This document shows, one piece after another, positions 43,383 through 52,739 of a DNA stretch of 64,000 nt. Position 1 is the stretch's first letter, and every line of letters starts with the position of its first letter. Both the position numbers and the translations under genes were made by a program. A model generated the notes under the pieces. That model did no database searches, was not told the origin of the DNA, and was given only the letters and a program-made list of their open reading frames with translations. Source of the stretch: Haloarcula taiwanensis. GTDB lineage: Archaea > Halobacteriota > Halobacteria > Halobacteriales > Haloarculaceae. Where the stretch lies: contig CP019154.1 of NCBI GenBank assembly GCA_002844335.1, forward strand, positions 1,860,001 through 1,924,000. The letters are read 5' to 3'.

Positions 43383-43634
43383 TTAGAAGTTCGAAACCAG
43401 CACGCGAACCTGCTCGGTAGTCAGCTCCGACTGGTACAGATCGAACAACACTTCGAGTCGTTGCTCCGAGAGGCTCCGGTTGTTGTTCTCCAGCATCGAG
43501 ATGTGAGCCTGCATGATATCGTCGATTTCCACCTCGACCTCCCGCTGGCCGAACCCCGCCGCGACGCGGAGGAGCCGCCACGCTGTCGGCGAGATGTCGT
43601 GGATGTCGATATCGTCACCCTCGCTCACCTCCAT
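43383..43634 (-). CDS. small helix-turn-helix protein
   Basis: An 83-residue protein with an Xre-like HTH: Ala-Trp-Arg-Leu-Leu-Arg-Val-Ala-Ala-Gly-Phe-Gly-Gln-Arg-Glu-Val-Glu followed by Gln-Ala-His-Ile-Ser-Met-Leu-Glu-Asn-Asn. It is entirely DNA-binding domain with no effector part. It lies between the SLC13 gene and trm5 on the same strand and could regulate the transporter. Confidence 0.75.
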   Translation of the reverse strand: MEVSEGDDIDIHDISPTAWRLLRVAAGFGQREVEVEIDDIMQAHISMLENNNRSLSEQRLEVLFDLYQSELTTEQVRVLVSNF

Positions 43635-43680
43635 CTGCTACTATTCCCCACCATCAGACGAATGAACATAACTGTTCGTC

Positions 43681-44661
43681 TTAGCGTGTCAGCCGAACGT
43701 CGAGAACGACGTTGTGTTCTTTCGGGGCATACGACCGAACAGTGTGGCGCGTTTCGACCGTCACGTCGTACGTCGGCTCCGCAGCCGCCCGGATCACTCG
43801 CTCGCCGGGACCGAACAGGTCATCCTCGTGCTGAATGTCGTAGTAATGCAGAACGCACTCGTCGGCCGCCAGACAGACGGCGGTCTCAAGAAACTCATCG
43901 GCGCTGTGGGGCAGGTTCATCACGACGCGGTCGGCCCAGCCCTCGTACTCGCCGGCAACCTCGCGTACGTCGCCACAGATACCGGTCACGCGGTCGGAGA
44001 CGCCGTTTTGCTCTGCGTTTGCCCGGAGGTACTTGATCGCCGTCTCGTTGATGTCGGTCCCGACACAGGTCGCCTCGCGTTTGGCGAACGGAATCACGAA
44101 CGGACCGACACCGGCGAACATGTCGAAGGCTCGCTCTCCCGCACTGACCTGCTTGGTAACACGATGGCGCTCTGTCGCCAGCCGCGGCGAGAAGTACACT
44201 TCGGCGAGGTCGAGGTCGAACGTACAGCCGTACTCCCGGTGAGTGACTTCCGTCCCCTCACCAGCGAGTACGTCCCAGTCGCGGACCCGCTGTTCGCCCT
44301 TGATTTTCGATGCGCGATTCAACACCGCTCGCACGGGGAGGTCCGACTTCATAATCGCGTCGGCAATCGCCCGCGCCCGCTCGTCGTCGTCCTCGTCGAC
44401 AATCGCGATGTCGCCGATACGTTCGTAGCTCGGATCGAAGCCGAGGGCATCCGCCGGCATCGTCTGGCCCTCGCGGACCGGCGGGTCTGCCTCCACGACG
44501 GCCAGGTCCGACGGCACCGCTGTGGGGTCGGTGACAGGAACGTATAGCTGGCCGTCGACGACCGTGATATCGTAGCCGTCGTCGACGAGGTTTGCCTCGG
44601 CGAGGCGCTGGCGCGTCTCTTCGCCGGCCTCGCGGGGAACGCGAACGCAGGGAACGCCCAT
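43681..44661 (-). CDS. trm5: tRNA (guanine(37)-N1)-methyltransferase Trm5
   Basis: A 326-residue class I methyltransferase. The SAM-binding Phe-Ala-Gly-Val-Gly-Pro-Phe, an acidic Gly-Thr-Asp-Ile-Asn, and the Asn-Leu-Pro-His-Ser-Ala catalytic motif are visible after an N-terminal Trm5-specific domain with Arg-Val-Arg-Asp-Trp. It methylates G37 next to the anticodon to keep the reading frame. Confidence 0.92.
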   Translation of the reverse strand: MGVPCVRVPREAGEETRQRLAEANLVDDGYDITVVDGQLYVPVTDPTAVPSDLAVVEADPPVREGQTMPADALGFDPSYERIGDIAIVDEDDDERARAIADAIMKSDLPVRAVLNRASKIKGEQRVRDWDVLAGEGTEVTHREYGCTFDLDLAEVYFSPRLATERHRVTKQVSAGERAFDMFAGVGPFVIPFAKREATCVGTDINETAIKYLRANAEQNGVSDRVTGICGDVREVAGEYEGWADRVVMNLPHSADEFLETAVCLAADECVLHYYDIQHEDDLFGPGERVIRAAAEPTYDVTVETRHTVRSYAPKEHNVVLDVRLTR

Positions 44662-44736
44662 ACGTCTCTTCCCCGACCGTGGGCGGTAAGCCTGACGCTT
44701 CGCGCCCTTTATGCCCGGCGGCGACCCACTCCGGAT

Positions 44737-45516
44737 ATGCTCACTTTCGTCGGACTGGGCCTCTATGACGAGCGCTCTGTCACGGTCGCAGGCCGCGACG
44801 CCATCCGGGACGCCGACCGGGTGTTCGCCGAGTTCTACACGAGCCGGCTGATCGGCACTGATCTCGAAACGCTGGAAGACGCGCTGGAGACGAGTATCGA
44901 ACTCCGCGACCGTGCCGGTATCGAGCAGGACCCCGAGCCGATTCTCGAAGCCGCTGAGCGCGAAAGCGTCGTCTTCTGTACCGCCGGGGATACGATGGTC
45001 TCAACGACACACACTGATCTCCGACTCCGTGCCGAGAACCGCGGTATCCAGACCCGAATCGTCCACGGAACGACCGCCCAGACTGCCGCCGGTTCGCTGA
45101 CCGGCCTGCAGAACTACCGCTTCGGGAAGGCCACAACGCTCCCCTTCGAAGACGCCCACGGCGGTGACGGCGTTCCGGATAGCGTCGTTGCTACCATCGA
45201 GGACAATCAGGACCGGGACCTCCATACGCTGGTCTACCTCGATATCAAGGTCGACGACCCCCACTGGGACGACAGCGACGACACGTACATGACCGCAAGC
45301 CAGGCCGCCGCCATGCTGTCGGAGCCATTCCCGGACACGCACGGCGTTGTCGTGGCCAGAGCCGGTAGTCCTGAACCACTGGTGGTTGCTGCTACGCTCG
45401 ACGAACTCGCTACACAGACGTTTGGCGACCCGCTACATTTGCTTGTCATCCCCGGGTCACTTCATCCGCTTGAGGCGGATGCACTGGAGTCAATCGCTAG
45501 TGCAGCGCTAGAATAG
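44737..45516 (+). CDS. dph5: diphthine synthase
   Basis: A 259-residue tetrapyrrole-methylase-fold enzyme (Phe-Val-Gly-Leu-Gly-Leu-Tyr at the N-terminus, Thr-Ala-Gly-Asp-Thr-Met, and Pro-Gly-Ser-Leu-His near the end) that trimethylates the modified His of elongation factor 2 in diphthamide synthesis. It diverges from trm5. Confidence 0.93.
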   Translation: MLTFVGLGLYDERSVTVAGRDAIRDADRVFAEFYTSRLIGTDLETLEDALETSIELRDRAGIEQDPEPILEAAERESVVFCTAGDTMVSTTHTDLRLRAENRGIQTRIVHGTTAQTAAGSLTGLQNYRFGKATTLPFEDAHGGDGVPDSVVATIEDNQDRDLHTLVYLDIKVDDPHWDDSDDTYMTASQAAAMLSEPFPDTHGVVVARAGSPEPLVVAATLDELATQTFGDPLHLLVIPGSLHPLEADALESIASAALE

Positions 45517-45540
45517 CGAGTGTCGGTCCCGCGGCGCGGT

Positions 45541-46542
45541 TCAGTCGTCACCGGGCGCTGCGGGGCTCGACTCCGACCGGTCCTTTTCGAACGCCGTTCC
45601 GAGGTCGTACTCTGTTCCGGTCACGAGAAACAGAAGGTCCTCGACGATAACCGTGAGTTCCGGTAGCTCCCGCATCAGTACCCACGTCAGCCCGACGAGG
45701 ACGATGACGGAGCCGAACTGCGCCACCATCCGGTCGACGATGTAGTAGGACACGAGCTGTGGGTCACTGAGGCCAAACAGCGTCATGACCGTTCCCGGGA
45801 AGAACTGCGCCTTCTGGAGGCCAAAGGCCAGGGCGATCCCGAGGTTCCGAAGGAGATTCAAGAGATAAATGATACCGACGGCCCCGACCAGCACGCGGAG
45901 CTTCCGCCGCCACGGTGCCTTGACTGCCAGTATGCCGCCAGCGAAGATGGAGATGCTGCCGATACCTGTACAGGCCAGAATAATAGTGTACGTTATCGGC
46001 CGCTCGTTCCTGTCGAACCAGAACGTGTTTTCGTAAGGGTACTGCTTCGACGCGATGTCGATGCCGTTGTACGAAAGCCCGTCGACTACCATCGGGTCGT
46101 ACCCGATGAGCGTCATCAGGAAGGCGACCTGATCAGTGACGATCTCGATGATTGTCTGGCGGAGCGGCCCGATGGTGAGAAAGGGCACGTAGATGACGCC
46201 CATGATACCGATGGCACGGGTCAATACCAGCAACGACTCCCGGCCGTTCCAGAGTAAATAGCCGGTGTACAGCGACAGTGGGACGGCCATGACGCTTCCC
46301 AGTCCCTCGACGACGCTTTTCTGTATCAGTATGAAATGCGGGGCCAGGACGAGCCAGTACGCCGCGAATAAAACCCAGCCGGCCGTGCCAACGGGGCGGG
46401 CCAGGCGCGTATCGTACTGGGCAACGGCCACGCTTCCCAGAAACGCCGCAAGAACGAGCCACATCAGCGGTTCCGAAACTGTGACCGGGTCGAACGACAG
46501 TCCAGCGATGTCGACGCCTGCCTGCAGGACTGTCTCACTCAT
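45541..46542 (-). CDS. artA: archaeosortase A
   Basis: A 333-residue membrane protein with about eight helices. The proposed catalytic residues fit the family: Cys191 in Leu-Ala-Cys-Thr-Gly-Ile-Gly-Ser, Arg232 in Leu-Leu-Arg-Asn-Leu-Gly, and Arg271 in Val-Asp-Arg-Met-Val, the same spacing (41 and 80 residues) I recall for the Haloferax enzyme (Cys173, Arg214, Arg253). ArtA cleaves PGF-CTERM signals and attaches the protein to a lipid. It is encoded directly downstream of two genes carrying that signal. ATG 46542 is chosen over a TTG at 46560. Confidence 0.93.
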   Translation of the reverse strand: MSETVLQAGVDIAGLSFDPVTVSEPLMWLVLAAFLGSVAVAQYDTRLARPVGTAGWVLFAAYWLVLAPHFILIQKSVVEGLGSVMAVPLSLYTGYLLWNGRESLLVLTRAIGIMGVIYVPFLTIGPLRQTIIEIVTDQVAFLMTLIGYDPMVVDGLSYNGIDIASKQYPYENTFWFDRNERPITYTIILACTGIGSISIFAGGILAVKAPWRRKLRVLVGAVGIIYLLNLLRNLGIALAFGLQKAQFFPGTVMTLFGLSDPQLVSYYIVDRMVAQFGSVIVLVGLTWVLMRELPELTVIVEDLLFLVTGTEYDLGTAFEKDRSESSPAAPGDD

Positions 46543-46652
46543 TGCTCGTACGTTAGCCAAACCGGCGTATATGTTTTGTCGTTGCGCTACTGTGCGGTAG
46601 TGTCGTCAGACCGACCTATCGGTAGCGCTGTCGCTACCGCCGTAGCACACGA

Positions 46653-46662
46653 AAGAAAGAAC
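46653..46662 (-). terminator. possible U-rich terminator after the first S-layer gene
   Basis: On the minus strand, about 30 bases past the stop, the transcript would read TTCTTTCTT. The same flank occurs after the second S-layer gene (49931-49939). Archaeal terminators are U-rich, so this is plausible. Confidence 0.35.
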
Positions 46663-46689
46663 GGTGTTCAGGGACCGGAGGTGTTCCGG

Positions 46690-49452
46690 TTAGTTGTCGC
46701 GTCGGACGGCGAGGAGCGCAGCAGCGACGAGCGCGATGAGCGCGATAGCTGCCGTGAAGCCGGGACCTTCCGCGGCGGTGGTCTCAGCTTCTTCGGTTCC
46801 GGAGTCCATGGTGGTGGCCTCCTCAGTCTGCTCCTCGGTTTCGGTTTCCGTGTCCGGCGCTTCGGTTTCGGTTTCCGTGTCCGGCGCTTCGGTCTGCTCT
46901 TCCTCGGCTGAGACGGTCACGTTCGCACTGTCCGTGACGGCGGAGCCGTTGGCGGTGTATGGACCGTCAGCGCCCGGGAAGTCGTACGCTTCGTTGCCGT
47001 TGGTGTCGAGGTGCGGCATCGCGATGGCCGTGAAGTCCTCGTCCATCGGCTCGTCGAGCGTGATCGTGATGTCCTCGTGGCTGCCTGCCTCGAGGTACTC
47101 CGAGTTCCCGACAACGCTACCCTCGACCTCGCCGTCAAGGAGAGTGCTGTCGTGAATCACGATGAAGCCACCCTCGGACAGCTGCGCGCTGTCGACGACG
47201 ACTTCGCTTCCGTCGGATTCCTGGTCACTGATGCTCACGGTGGCCGTGTCGGCTTCGACGATGCGGCCGTCTTCCTCGTCGCTGAAGTCAGAGTCACCAT
47301 CGACGTCGAGCGTCTCGACGGTGAAGTTCGTGCCGGCGGAGTATTCGCTGAAGTCAGCCGTGGCAGTGTACGTGCCATCAGGTGCGACATCAGTTTCCGG
47401 GCGGAGGACGAACGGGTTCGCCTCGCTTTCAGACTCCATCTCAACTTCGAGTTCGGAGCCGGGGGCGACGTTCGTCGTACCAGTCACTTCCTGCCCGGCC
47501 GCGGCCGAGACCGTGACAACACCGCTGTCGTCAAGGTTCAGCGTCGCGTCGCGCTCAGACGTGGTGTAGATCGCACTGTCACTGTTGCGGTCGTCGGTCA
47601 GCGGACCCTCTCGGACGGAGAAGGTCGCGTTGAGGCGCGTGTCCTCTTCGCCAACGATCGTCTTGCCGTTTTCGAACTCAACGTCGCTGGTATCAACAGC
47701 GACGAAGTAGGTGTTGTTGTCCGGGTCGTCGACAACAGTTACGGCGCCACTGCTGTTCGAGAAGTCAATCGGCTGTTCCTCAGCGTTCGCACCGACATCG
47801 GTTCGGTTGACGTAGAGTCGGAGGCCGGAGTCCGTCGTATCACTGCTGTTGATGCGGTCCGGCGTGGTGTCGGTCGCGTCAATGAACGCTTCGGTTGCGT
47901 CAGACGCGCTTCCGTCTTCCTGCTCGTATTCGAGTGCACCCTCGATACCGGAGGCCTGAATCTCGTGGACGACAACGTCCTCGGCTGCGAGGTCGTCGGA
48001 CTCGGTGAGGTTCACGCCGATGCGGTCGTAGATATCGACATCGTCATCGTCGATCTCTGCGTCGCTCGGGGCGGCCCACGTATTGATGCTTTCAACGGAG
48101 TTCTCGTTGAGGCGAAGCGTCCCGACTGCGTCGGGGCTGGTGACGTCAGGGGAAGTCCCTGCAGTCACGTTGATCGAGTAGGAGCCGGCTTCAAGTGCGT
48201 CGTCCGAGAGCGTTCCTCGGTTGAAGCTGCCACCCTCTTCGACCTCATCAAGGTCGTCGTCACCAGGGACACTGAGAACCGTGTTGGTTCCATGGGTCCC
48301 AGCGGTGTAGCTGTTGAACTGAACAGTGACTTCGCCGTCACCATCTTCGTCGGTCAGCTGACCTTGGATGTAGTAGTTGTCGTCTTCCTGGCTACCAACG
48401 TTAATCACGGCGTCCTCGGTGTTGGACATCTGGACCGTGATGTTGGCGACATCGCCGAGCTCGTCCTGAACGGTTCCGGTTTCGAAGCTTGCCTCACCGT
48501 CGTCGGACTCGGAGACGTTGATCTGGTCGGATTCCGCGGAGACGCCGGTCTGGTTGTCCGTCACCTTGACGTAGTACGGACTGTCGTCGGCGCTCTGGTT
48601 GCCGAAGTCGAACACGACATTTTCGTTACCTTGGAGGTTTTTGACAATTGTGTCAACCTTGTCGTCGTCTTCGTTGAACAGCGTTGCGTTGGCCGGCTCG
48701 CCACCACGGTTCGTGGAGACGTTGACAGCCAGCGTGTCTGTGTCGTCGATGTTGGCACCGTCGCCGACATCATCGTCGATGTTCACTTCCAGACTGAGGT
48801 CGCTGACTGTGACGACCGCTTCCTCAGTATTGTCGACACTGATCGTGTAATCCTCGCCAGTGTCGAAGTCACTGGTGTCAACGGTGTAGACTTCACTGTT
48901 GTCAGTGTACGAGTCGGACAGAACGACGCTGTCTGCATCAACCTCGATGGATGGGCCGTTGTTAGTGGCGTCTGCGTCGGCGTCTTCAATGGCAATCACT
49001 TCGCCGCGGAAGGCGTTGATGTCCGTATCGTTTGAACCAGACGCCTTAATCGTCTCGGACGTCACATCAATGTCCTCAGCGACGATTGTGTTGTCGCCAC
49101 CGGTGAGGTTGCTGACCTTGACAGTCAGGTTCCGGTTCGGCTGAACGTCCTGAGCAAGACTGAACGCGAGACGTCCGTTCTGCCCGTCAGCACCGACGCT
49201 GGTGATGCCGTAGTTGCTCGGGTTCTTGTTCCCGTCGAGGTAGACATCGATGTCAGTGGCAGAGACTGCGCTGCCGGTCGATCCATTAAGTGCCAGTTCA
49301 ACTGTGCCGCTATCGTATTCTGCTGCCTGCTCGACGCTGACGTTCGCGGCGGCGGCTGCGCCACCGGAGAACGCGATGGTCCCGGCAAATACCGAGAAGA
49401 CCATCAGCGCCGTCAGGAACAGACTGCGGATTTTTTCGCTTGTATCTGTCAT
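46690..49452 (-). CDS. csg: S-layer glycoprotein with PGF-CTERM (copy 1)
   Basis: A 920-residue precursor: the surface-glycoprotein signal (Lys-Ile-Arg-Ser-Leu-Phe-Leu-Thr-Ala-Leu-Met-Val-Phe-Ser-Val-Phe), a large acidic beta-rich ectodomain with many Asn-x-Ser/Thr sites, a Thr/Glu stalk with a nine-residue repeat, and a C-terminal PGF-CTERM (Glu-Gly-Pro-Gly-Phe, hydrophobic helix, Arg-Arg). It should assemble the paracrystalline cell wall and be cleaved and lipid-attached by the neighbouring archaeosortase. ATG 49452 is chosen; thirteen upstream codons are not signal-like. It is a paralogue of the gene at 49968. Confidence 0.92.
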   Translation of the reverse strand: MTDTSEKIRSLFLTALMVFSVFAGTIAFSGGAAAAANVSVEQAAEYDSGTVELALNGSTGSAVSATDIDVYLDGNKNPSNYGITSVGADGQNGRLAFSLAQDVQPNRNLTVKVSNLTGGDNTIVAEDIDVTSETIKASGSNDTDINAFRGEVIAIEDADADATNNGPSIEVDADSVVLSDSYTDNSEVYTVDTSDFDTGEDYTISVDNTEEAVVTVSDLSLEVNIDDDVGDGANIDDTDTLAVNVSTNRGGEPANATLFNEDDDKVDTIVKNLQGNENVVFDFGNQSADDSPYYVKVTDNQTGVSAESDQINVSESDDGEASFETGTVQDELGDVANITVQMSNTEDAVINVGSQEDDNYYIQGQLTDEDGDGEVTVQFNSYTAGTHGTNTVLSVPGDDDLDEVEEGGSFNRGTLSDDALEAGSYSINVTAGTSPDVTSPDAVGTLRLNENSVESINTWAAPSDAEIDDDDVDIYDRIGVNLTESDDLAAEDVVVHEIQASGIEGALEYEQEDGSASDATEAFIDATDTTPDRINSSDTTDSGLRLYVNRTDVGANAEEQPIDFSNSSGAVTVVDDPDNNTYFVAVDTSDVEFENGKTIVGEEDTRLNATFSVREGPLTDDRNSDSAIYTTSERDATLNLDDSGVVTVSAAAGQEVTGTTNVAPGSELEVEMESESEANPFVLRPETDVAPDGTYTATADFSEYSAGTNFTVETLDVDGDSDFSDEEDGRIVEADTATVSISDQESDGSEVVVDSAQLSEGGFIVIHDSTLLDGEVEGSVVGNSEYLEAGSHEDITITLDEPMDEDFTAIAMPHLDTNGNEAYDFPGADGPYTANGSAVTDSANVTVSAEEEQTEAPDTETETEAPDTETETEEQTEEATTMDSGTEEAETTAAEGPGFTAAIALIALVAAALLAVRRDN
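46837..46890 (-). repeat. 27-base tandem repeat in the stalk of copy 1
   Basis: Two exact adjacent 27-base units (46837-46863 and 46864-46890) encode Ala-Pro-Asp-Thr-Glu-Thr-Glu-Thr-Glu twice. The in-frame length suits slippage expansion of the glycosylated stalk. Confidence 0.85.
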
Positions 49453-49596
49453 GTTTGTGTTTGCTATCGGGCGACCCCAGCAGTTTTCCACCTGGTCGGA
49501 ACGCGGCCACCGAGGCCCCGCATAGACCGAACCGGCGTACTCACTTCTGGCGTCATGGGTAGGGGTATCGGTACATTGCCCGAAGTGTGGTAAATG
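49453..49596 (-). promoter_or_regulatory. conserved leader and promoter of S-layer copy 1
   Basis: The minus-strand ATG is preceded by a stretch of about 110 bases nearly identical to that before copy 2 (shared blocks around 49458-49505 and 49532-49566). A CATTTAC element (49590-49596) conserved at the same distance in copy 2 is the likely TATA box, which predicts a leader of about 113 bases, long for a haloarchaeon. Confidence 0.5.
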
Positions 49597-49930
49597 CTTT
49601 GTGGAATAAAGCTGGTAAGTATACTACAAGTAGTCATCAGCGAATAATGTTTTTGAACATATATTTACACCTGATATGGTATTTCCGTTGACCTGTTAGA
49701 TAATTAGAGAGGATCCACGCCGGCTGAGGCAGTTGTCTGAAGAGCGCCACAGACCGGTGTGTCTCGCTCGGAGTTCATTTCGAAGAGAGCGCCAGCGTCC
49801 GACTATACCCAGTCACGACTGACAGTCGGCAATTAGCTGCATGGAAGCGAAGGCACAATCCCGAATCGGGAACCGGGCCGCGAATCGGTGACGCTGTATG
49901 AGACTGTTGGCACTGCCCACGTGCGCGCGG
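49597..49930. other. AT-rich spacer between the two S-layer genes
   Basis: About 330 bases with no gene and no similarity to the region beside copy 1 outside the shared flanks. The part next to 49600-49710 is AT-rich and probably carries upstream promoter elements of copy 1. Confidence 0.4.
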
Positions 49931-49939
49931 AAGAAAGAA
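49931..49939 (-). terminator. possible U-rich terminator after S-layer copy 2
   Basis: The minus-strand transcript reads TTCTTTCTT about 30 bases past the stop, in a flank shared with copy 1. Confidence 0.35.
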
Positions 49940-49967
49940 CGGTGTTCAGGGACCGGGGGTGTTCCGG

Positions 49968-52739
49968 TTAGTTGTCGCGTCGGACAGCGAGGAGCGCAGC
50001 AGCGACCAGCGCGATGAGCGCGATAGCTGCGGTGAAGCCAGGGCCTTCCGCTGCAGTGGTCTCGGTTTCAGTGTCCATCGGCGTGTCCTCAGGCGTGTCC
50101 TCAGGCGTGTCCTCAGGCGTGTCCTCAGGCGTGTCCTCAGGCGTGTCCTCAGGCGTGTCCTCAGGCGTGTCCTCCGGTTCCTCGGCTGAGACGGTCACGT
50201 TCGCACTGTCCGTCACGGCAGAGCCGTTCGAGGTGTACGGACCGTCAGCACCCGGGAAGTCATACGCTTCGTTGCCGTTGGTGTCGAGGTGCGGCATCGC
50301 GATGGCCGTGAAGTTCTCGTCCATTGGCTCGTCGAGCGTGACCGTGATGTCATTGTAGGTACCGGCTTCGAGATATTCGGAGTTCCCGATAACGCTACCT
50401 TCGACATCGCCGTCAAGCAGTGAGCCGTCGTGGATGACAATGAACCCACCGCTAGACAGCTGCGCGCTGTCGACGACGACTTCGCTTCCGTCGGATTCCT
50501 GGTCACTGATGCTCACGGTGGCCGTGTCGGCTTCGACGATGCGGCCGTCTTCCTCGTCGCTGAAGTCAGAGTCACCATCGACGTCGAGCGTCTGGACGGT
50601 GAAGTTCGTGCCGGCGGAGTATTCGCTGAAGTCAGCCGTGGCAGTGTACGTGCCGTTTGGACCGACAGTTGCTTCCGGACGGAGGACGAATGGATTTGCC
50701 TCACTTTCAGACTCCATTTCGACCTCAAGCTCGGAGCCAGGAGCGACATTCGTATCGCCGCTCACGGTCTGTCCGGCCGCGGCTCCAACAGTAACGAAGC
50801 CGTCCTCGTCGAGGTTCAACTCCGCGTTGCGTTCGGACGTTGTGTAGAGTGCGCTTTCGGATGTGCTATCGTCGCTCAACGGCCCTTCCTGAACGGAGAA
50901 GGTCGCGTTGAGTGCCGTGTCCTCTTCGCCGGTAATCGTGTTACCAGACTCGAACTCAACATCACTGGTGTCGAGAGCAACGAAGTAGGTGTTGTTGTCC
51001 GGGTCGTCGACAACAGTCACGGCATCACTGCTGTTCGTGAAGTTGACGGGATCTTCATCCGCGTTCGCACCGACATCGGTCCGGTTGACGTAGAGTCGGA
51101 GGCCGGACGCACTCGAGTCATCATTGATACGATCCGGCGTAGTGTCGGCAGCGGCGATGAACGCCTCAGTCACGTCGGAAGATCCGTTATCTTCCTGCTC
51201 GTATTCGAGGGCACCTTCGATACCGGATGCTTCGATTTCGTGGACGACGAGATCCTCAGCTGCGACATCGTCGGACCGCGTGAGGTTCTCACCGATGCGA
51301 TCGTAGATGTCGATATCCTCGTCGTCGATATCCGCGTCACTCGGTGCAACCCAAGTCCGCATATTCTCGACTGAGTTCTCGTTAAGTCGGAGCGTTCCAA
51401 CATTATCAGGGCTGGTGACATCTGGGGACGTCCCTGCAGTCACATTCATCGAGTAGGAACCGGCTTCAAGCACGTCCTCATCGAGGGCTGCTCTGCTTCC
51501 GGTAAAGCTACCACCCTCTTCGACATCATCGAGGTCGTCGTCACCGGGGACACTGAGAACCGTGTTGTTGTTGTTAGTCCCAGCGGTGTAGCTGTTGAAC
51601 TGAACAGTGACTTCGCCGTCACCATCTTCGTCGGTCAGCTGACCTTGGATGTAGTAGTTGTCGTCTTCCTGGCTACCAACGTTAATCACGGCGTCCTCGG
51701 TGTTGGACATCTGGACCGTGATGTTGCTGACATCACCAATCTCATCCTGTACAGTTGAGGTTTCGAAGCTTGCGTCACCGTCGTCGGACTCGGAGACGTT
51801 GATCTGGTCGGATTCCGCGGAGACGCCGGTCTGGTTGTCCGTCACCTTGACGTAGTACGGACTGTCGTCGGCGCTCTGGTTGCCGAAGTCGAACACGACA
51901 TTTTCGTTACCTTGGAGGTTTTTGACAATTGTGGCAACCTTGTCGTCGTCTTCGTTGAACAGCGTTGCGTTGGCTGGCTCGCCACCACGGTTCGTGGAGA
52001 CGTTGACAGCCAGCGTGTCTGTGTCGTCGATGTTGGCACCGTCGCCGACATCATCGTCGATGTTCACTTCCAGACTGAGGTCGCTGACTGTGACGACCGC
52101 TTCCTCATTATTGTTGACACTGATCGTGTAATCCTCGCCAGTGTCGAGGTCACTGGTGTCAACGGTGTAGACTTCACTGTTGTCAGTGTACGAGTCGGAC
52201 AGAACGACGCTGTCTGCATCAACCTCGATGGATGGGCCGTTGTTAACGTTGTCTGCAGAGGTGTTTTCAACGGCAATCACTTCACCGCGGAAGGCGTTGA
52301 TGTCCGTATCGTTTGTCCCAGTCGTCGTGATTGTCTCGGATGTCACGTCGATATCCTGAGCGACGACGGTTCCGTCACCGCCACTGAGACCGGTGACCTT
52401 GACAGTCAGATTCCGGTTCGGCTGAACGTCCTGATCGAGACTGAACTCAAGACGTCCAGTCGTCCCGTCGTCAGTCCCATCGACAGAGGAAACATTGTAA
52501 TTACCGGGGTTCTCGTTCCCGTCAATGTAGACATCGATGTTCCCTCTTGGGACTGCGCTGCCGGTCGATCCATTAAGTGCCAGTTCAACTGTGCCGCTAT
52601 CGTATTCTGCTGCCTGCTCGACGCTGACGTTTGCGGCGGCGGCTGCGCCACCGGAGAACGCGATGGTCCCGGCAAATACCGAGAAGACCATCAGCGCCGT
52701 CAGGAACAGGCTGCGGATCTTGTCTGAGTTTCCTGTCAT
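49968..52739 (-). CDS. csg: S-layer glycoprotein with PGF-CTERM (copy 2)
   Basis: A 923-residue precursor with the same signal, ectodomain and PGF-CTERM (identical Pro-Gly-Phe tail and hydrophobic helix) as copy 1. Its stalk differs: eight Glu-Asp-Thr-Pro repeats replace the Glu-Thr repeats of copy 1. The signal peptide and several internal blocks match copy 1 closely, others are diverged. As a PGF-CTERM protein it is also a predicted ArtA substrate. The two may form a mixed S-layer or be used under different salt conditions. Confidence 0.92.
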   Translation of the reverse strand: MTGNSDKIRSLFLTALMVFSVFAGTIAFSGGAAAAANVSVEQAAEYDSGTVELALNGSTGSAVPRGNIDVYIDGNENPGNYNVSSVDGTDDGTTGRLEFSLDQDVQPNRNLTVKVTGLSGGDGTVVAQDIDVTSETITTTGTNDTDINAFRGEVIAVENTSADNVNNGPSIEVDADSVVLSDSYTDNSEVYTVDTSDLDTGEDYTISVNNNEEAVVTVSDLSLEVNIDDDVGDGANIDDTDTLAVNVSTNRGGEPANATLFNEDDDKVATIVKNLQGNENVVFDFGNQSADDSPYYVKVTDNQTGVSAESDQINVSESDDGDASFETSTVQDEIGDVSNITVQMSNTEDAVINVGSQEDDNYYIQGQLTDEDGDGEVTVQFNSYTAGTNNNNTVLSVPGDDDLDDVEEGGSFTGSRAALDEDVLEAGSYSMNVTAGTSPDVTSPDNVGTLRLNENSVENMRTWVAPSDADIDDEDIDIYDRIGENLTRSDDVAAEDLVVHEIEASGIEGALEYEQEDNGSSDVTEAFIAAADTTPDRINDDSSASGLRLYVNRTDVGANADEDPVNFTNSSDAVTVVDDPDNNTYFVALDTSDVEFESGNTITGEEDTALNATFSVQEGPLSDDSTSESALYTTSERNAELNLDEDGFVTVGAAAGQTVSGDTNVAPGSELEVEMESESEANPFVLRPEATVGPNGTYTATADFSEYSAGTNFTVQTLDVDGDSDFSDEEDGRIVEADTATVSISDQESDGSEVVVDSAQLSSGGFIVIHDGSLLDGDVEGSVIGNSEYLEAGTYNDITVTLDEPMDENFTAIAMPHLDTNGNEAYDFPGADGPYTSNGSAVTDSANVTVSAEEPEDTPEDTPEDTPEDTPEDTPEDTPEDTPEDTPMDTETETTAAEGPGFTAAIALIALVAAALLAVRRDN
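50080..50175 (-). repeat. 12-base tandem repeat (8 units) in the stalk of copy 2
   Basis: Seven exact copies of a 12-base unit (GGCGTGTCCTCA on the plus strand) and an eighth differing in its last base encode Glu-Asp-Thr-Pro eight times. The lack of synonymous drift shows recent expansion or ongoing slippage. Confidence 0.95.

Noticed and set aside
47011..49035. Very long open frame antisense to S-layer copy 1 (and a shorter one in copy 2).
   Set aside because: It mirrors the coding strand of a strongly biased, acidic protein; composition and lack of any signal or motif show it is a shadow.
50080..50175. Short tandem repeats considered as a CRISPR array.
   Set aside because: Units are 12 bases with no spacers and translate to Glu-Asp-Thr-Pro in frame within the S-layer gene.
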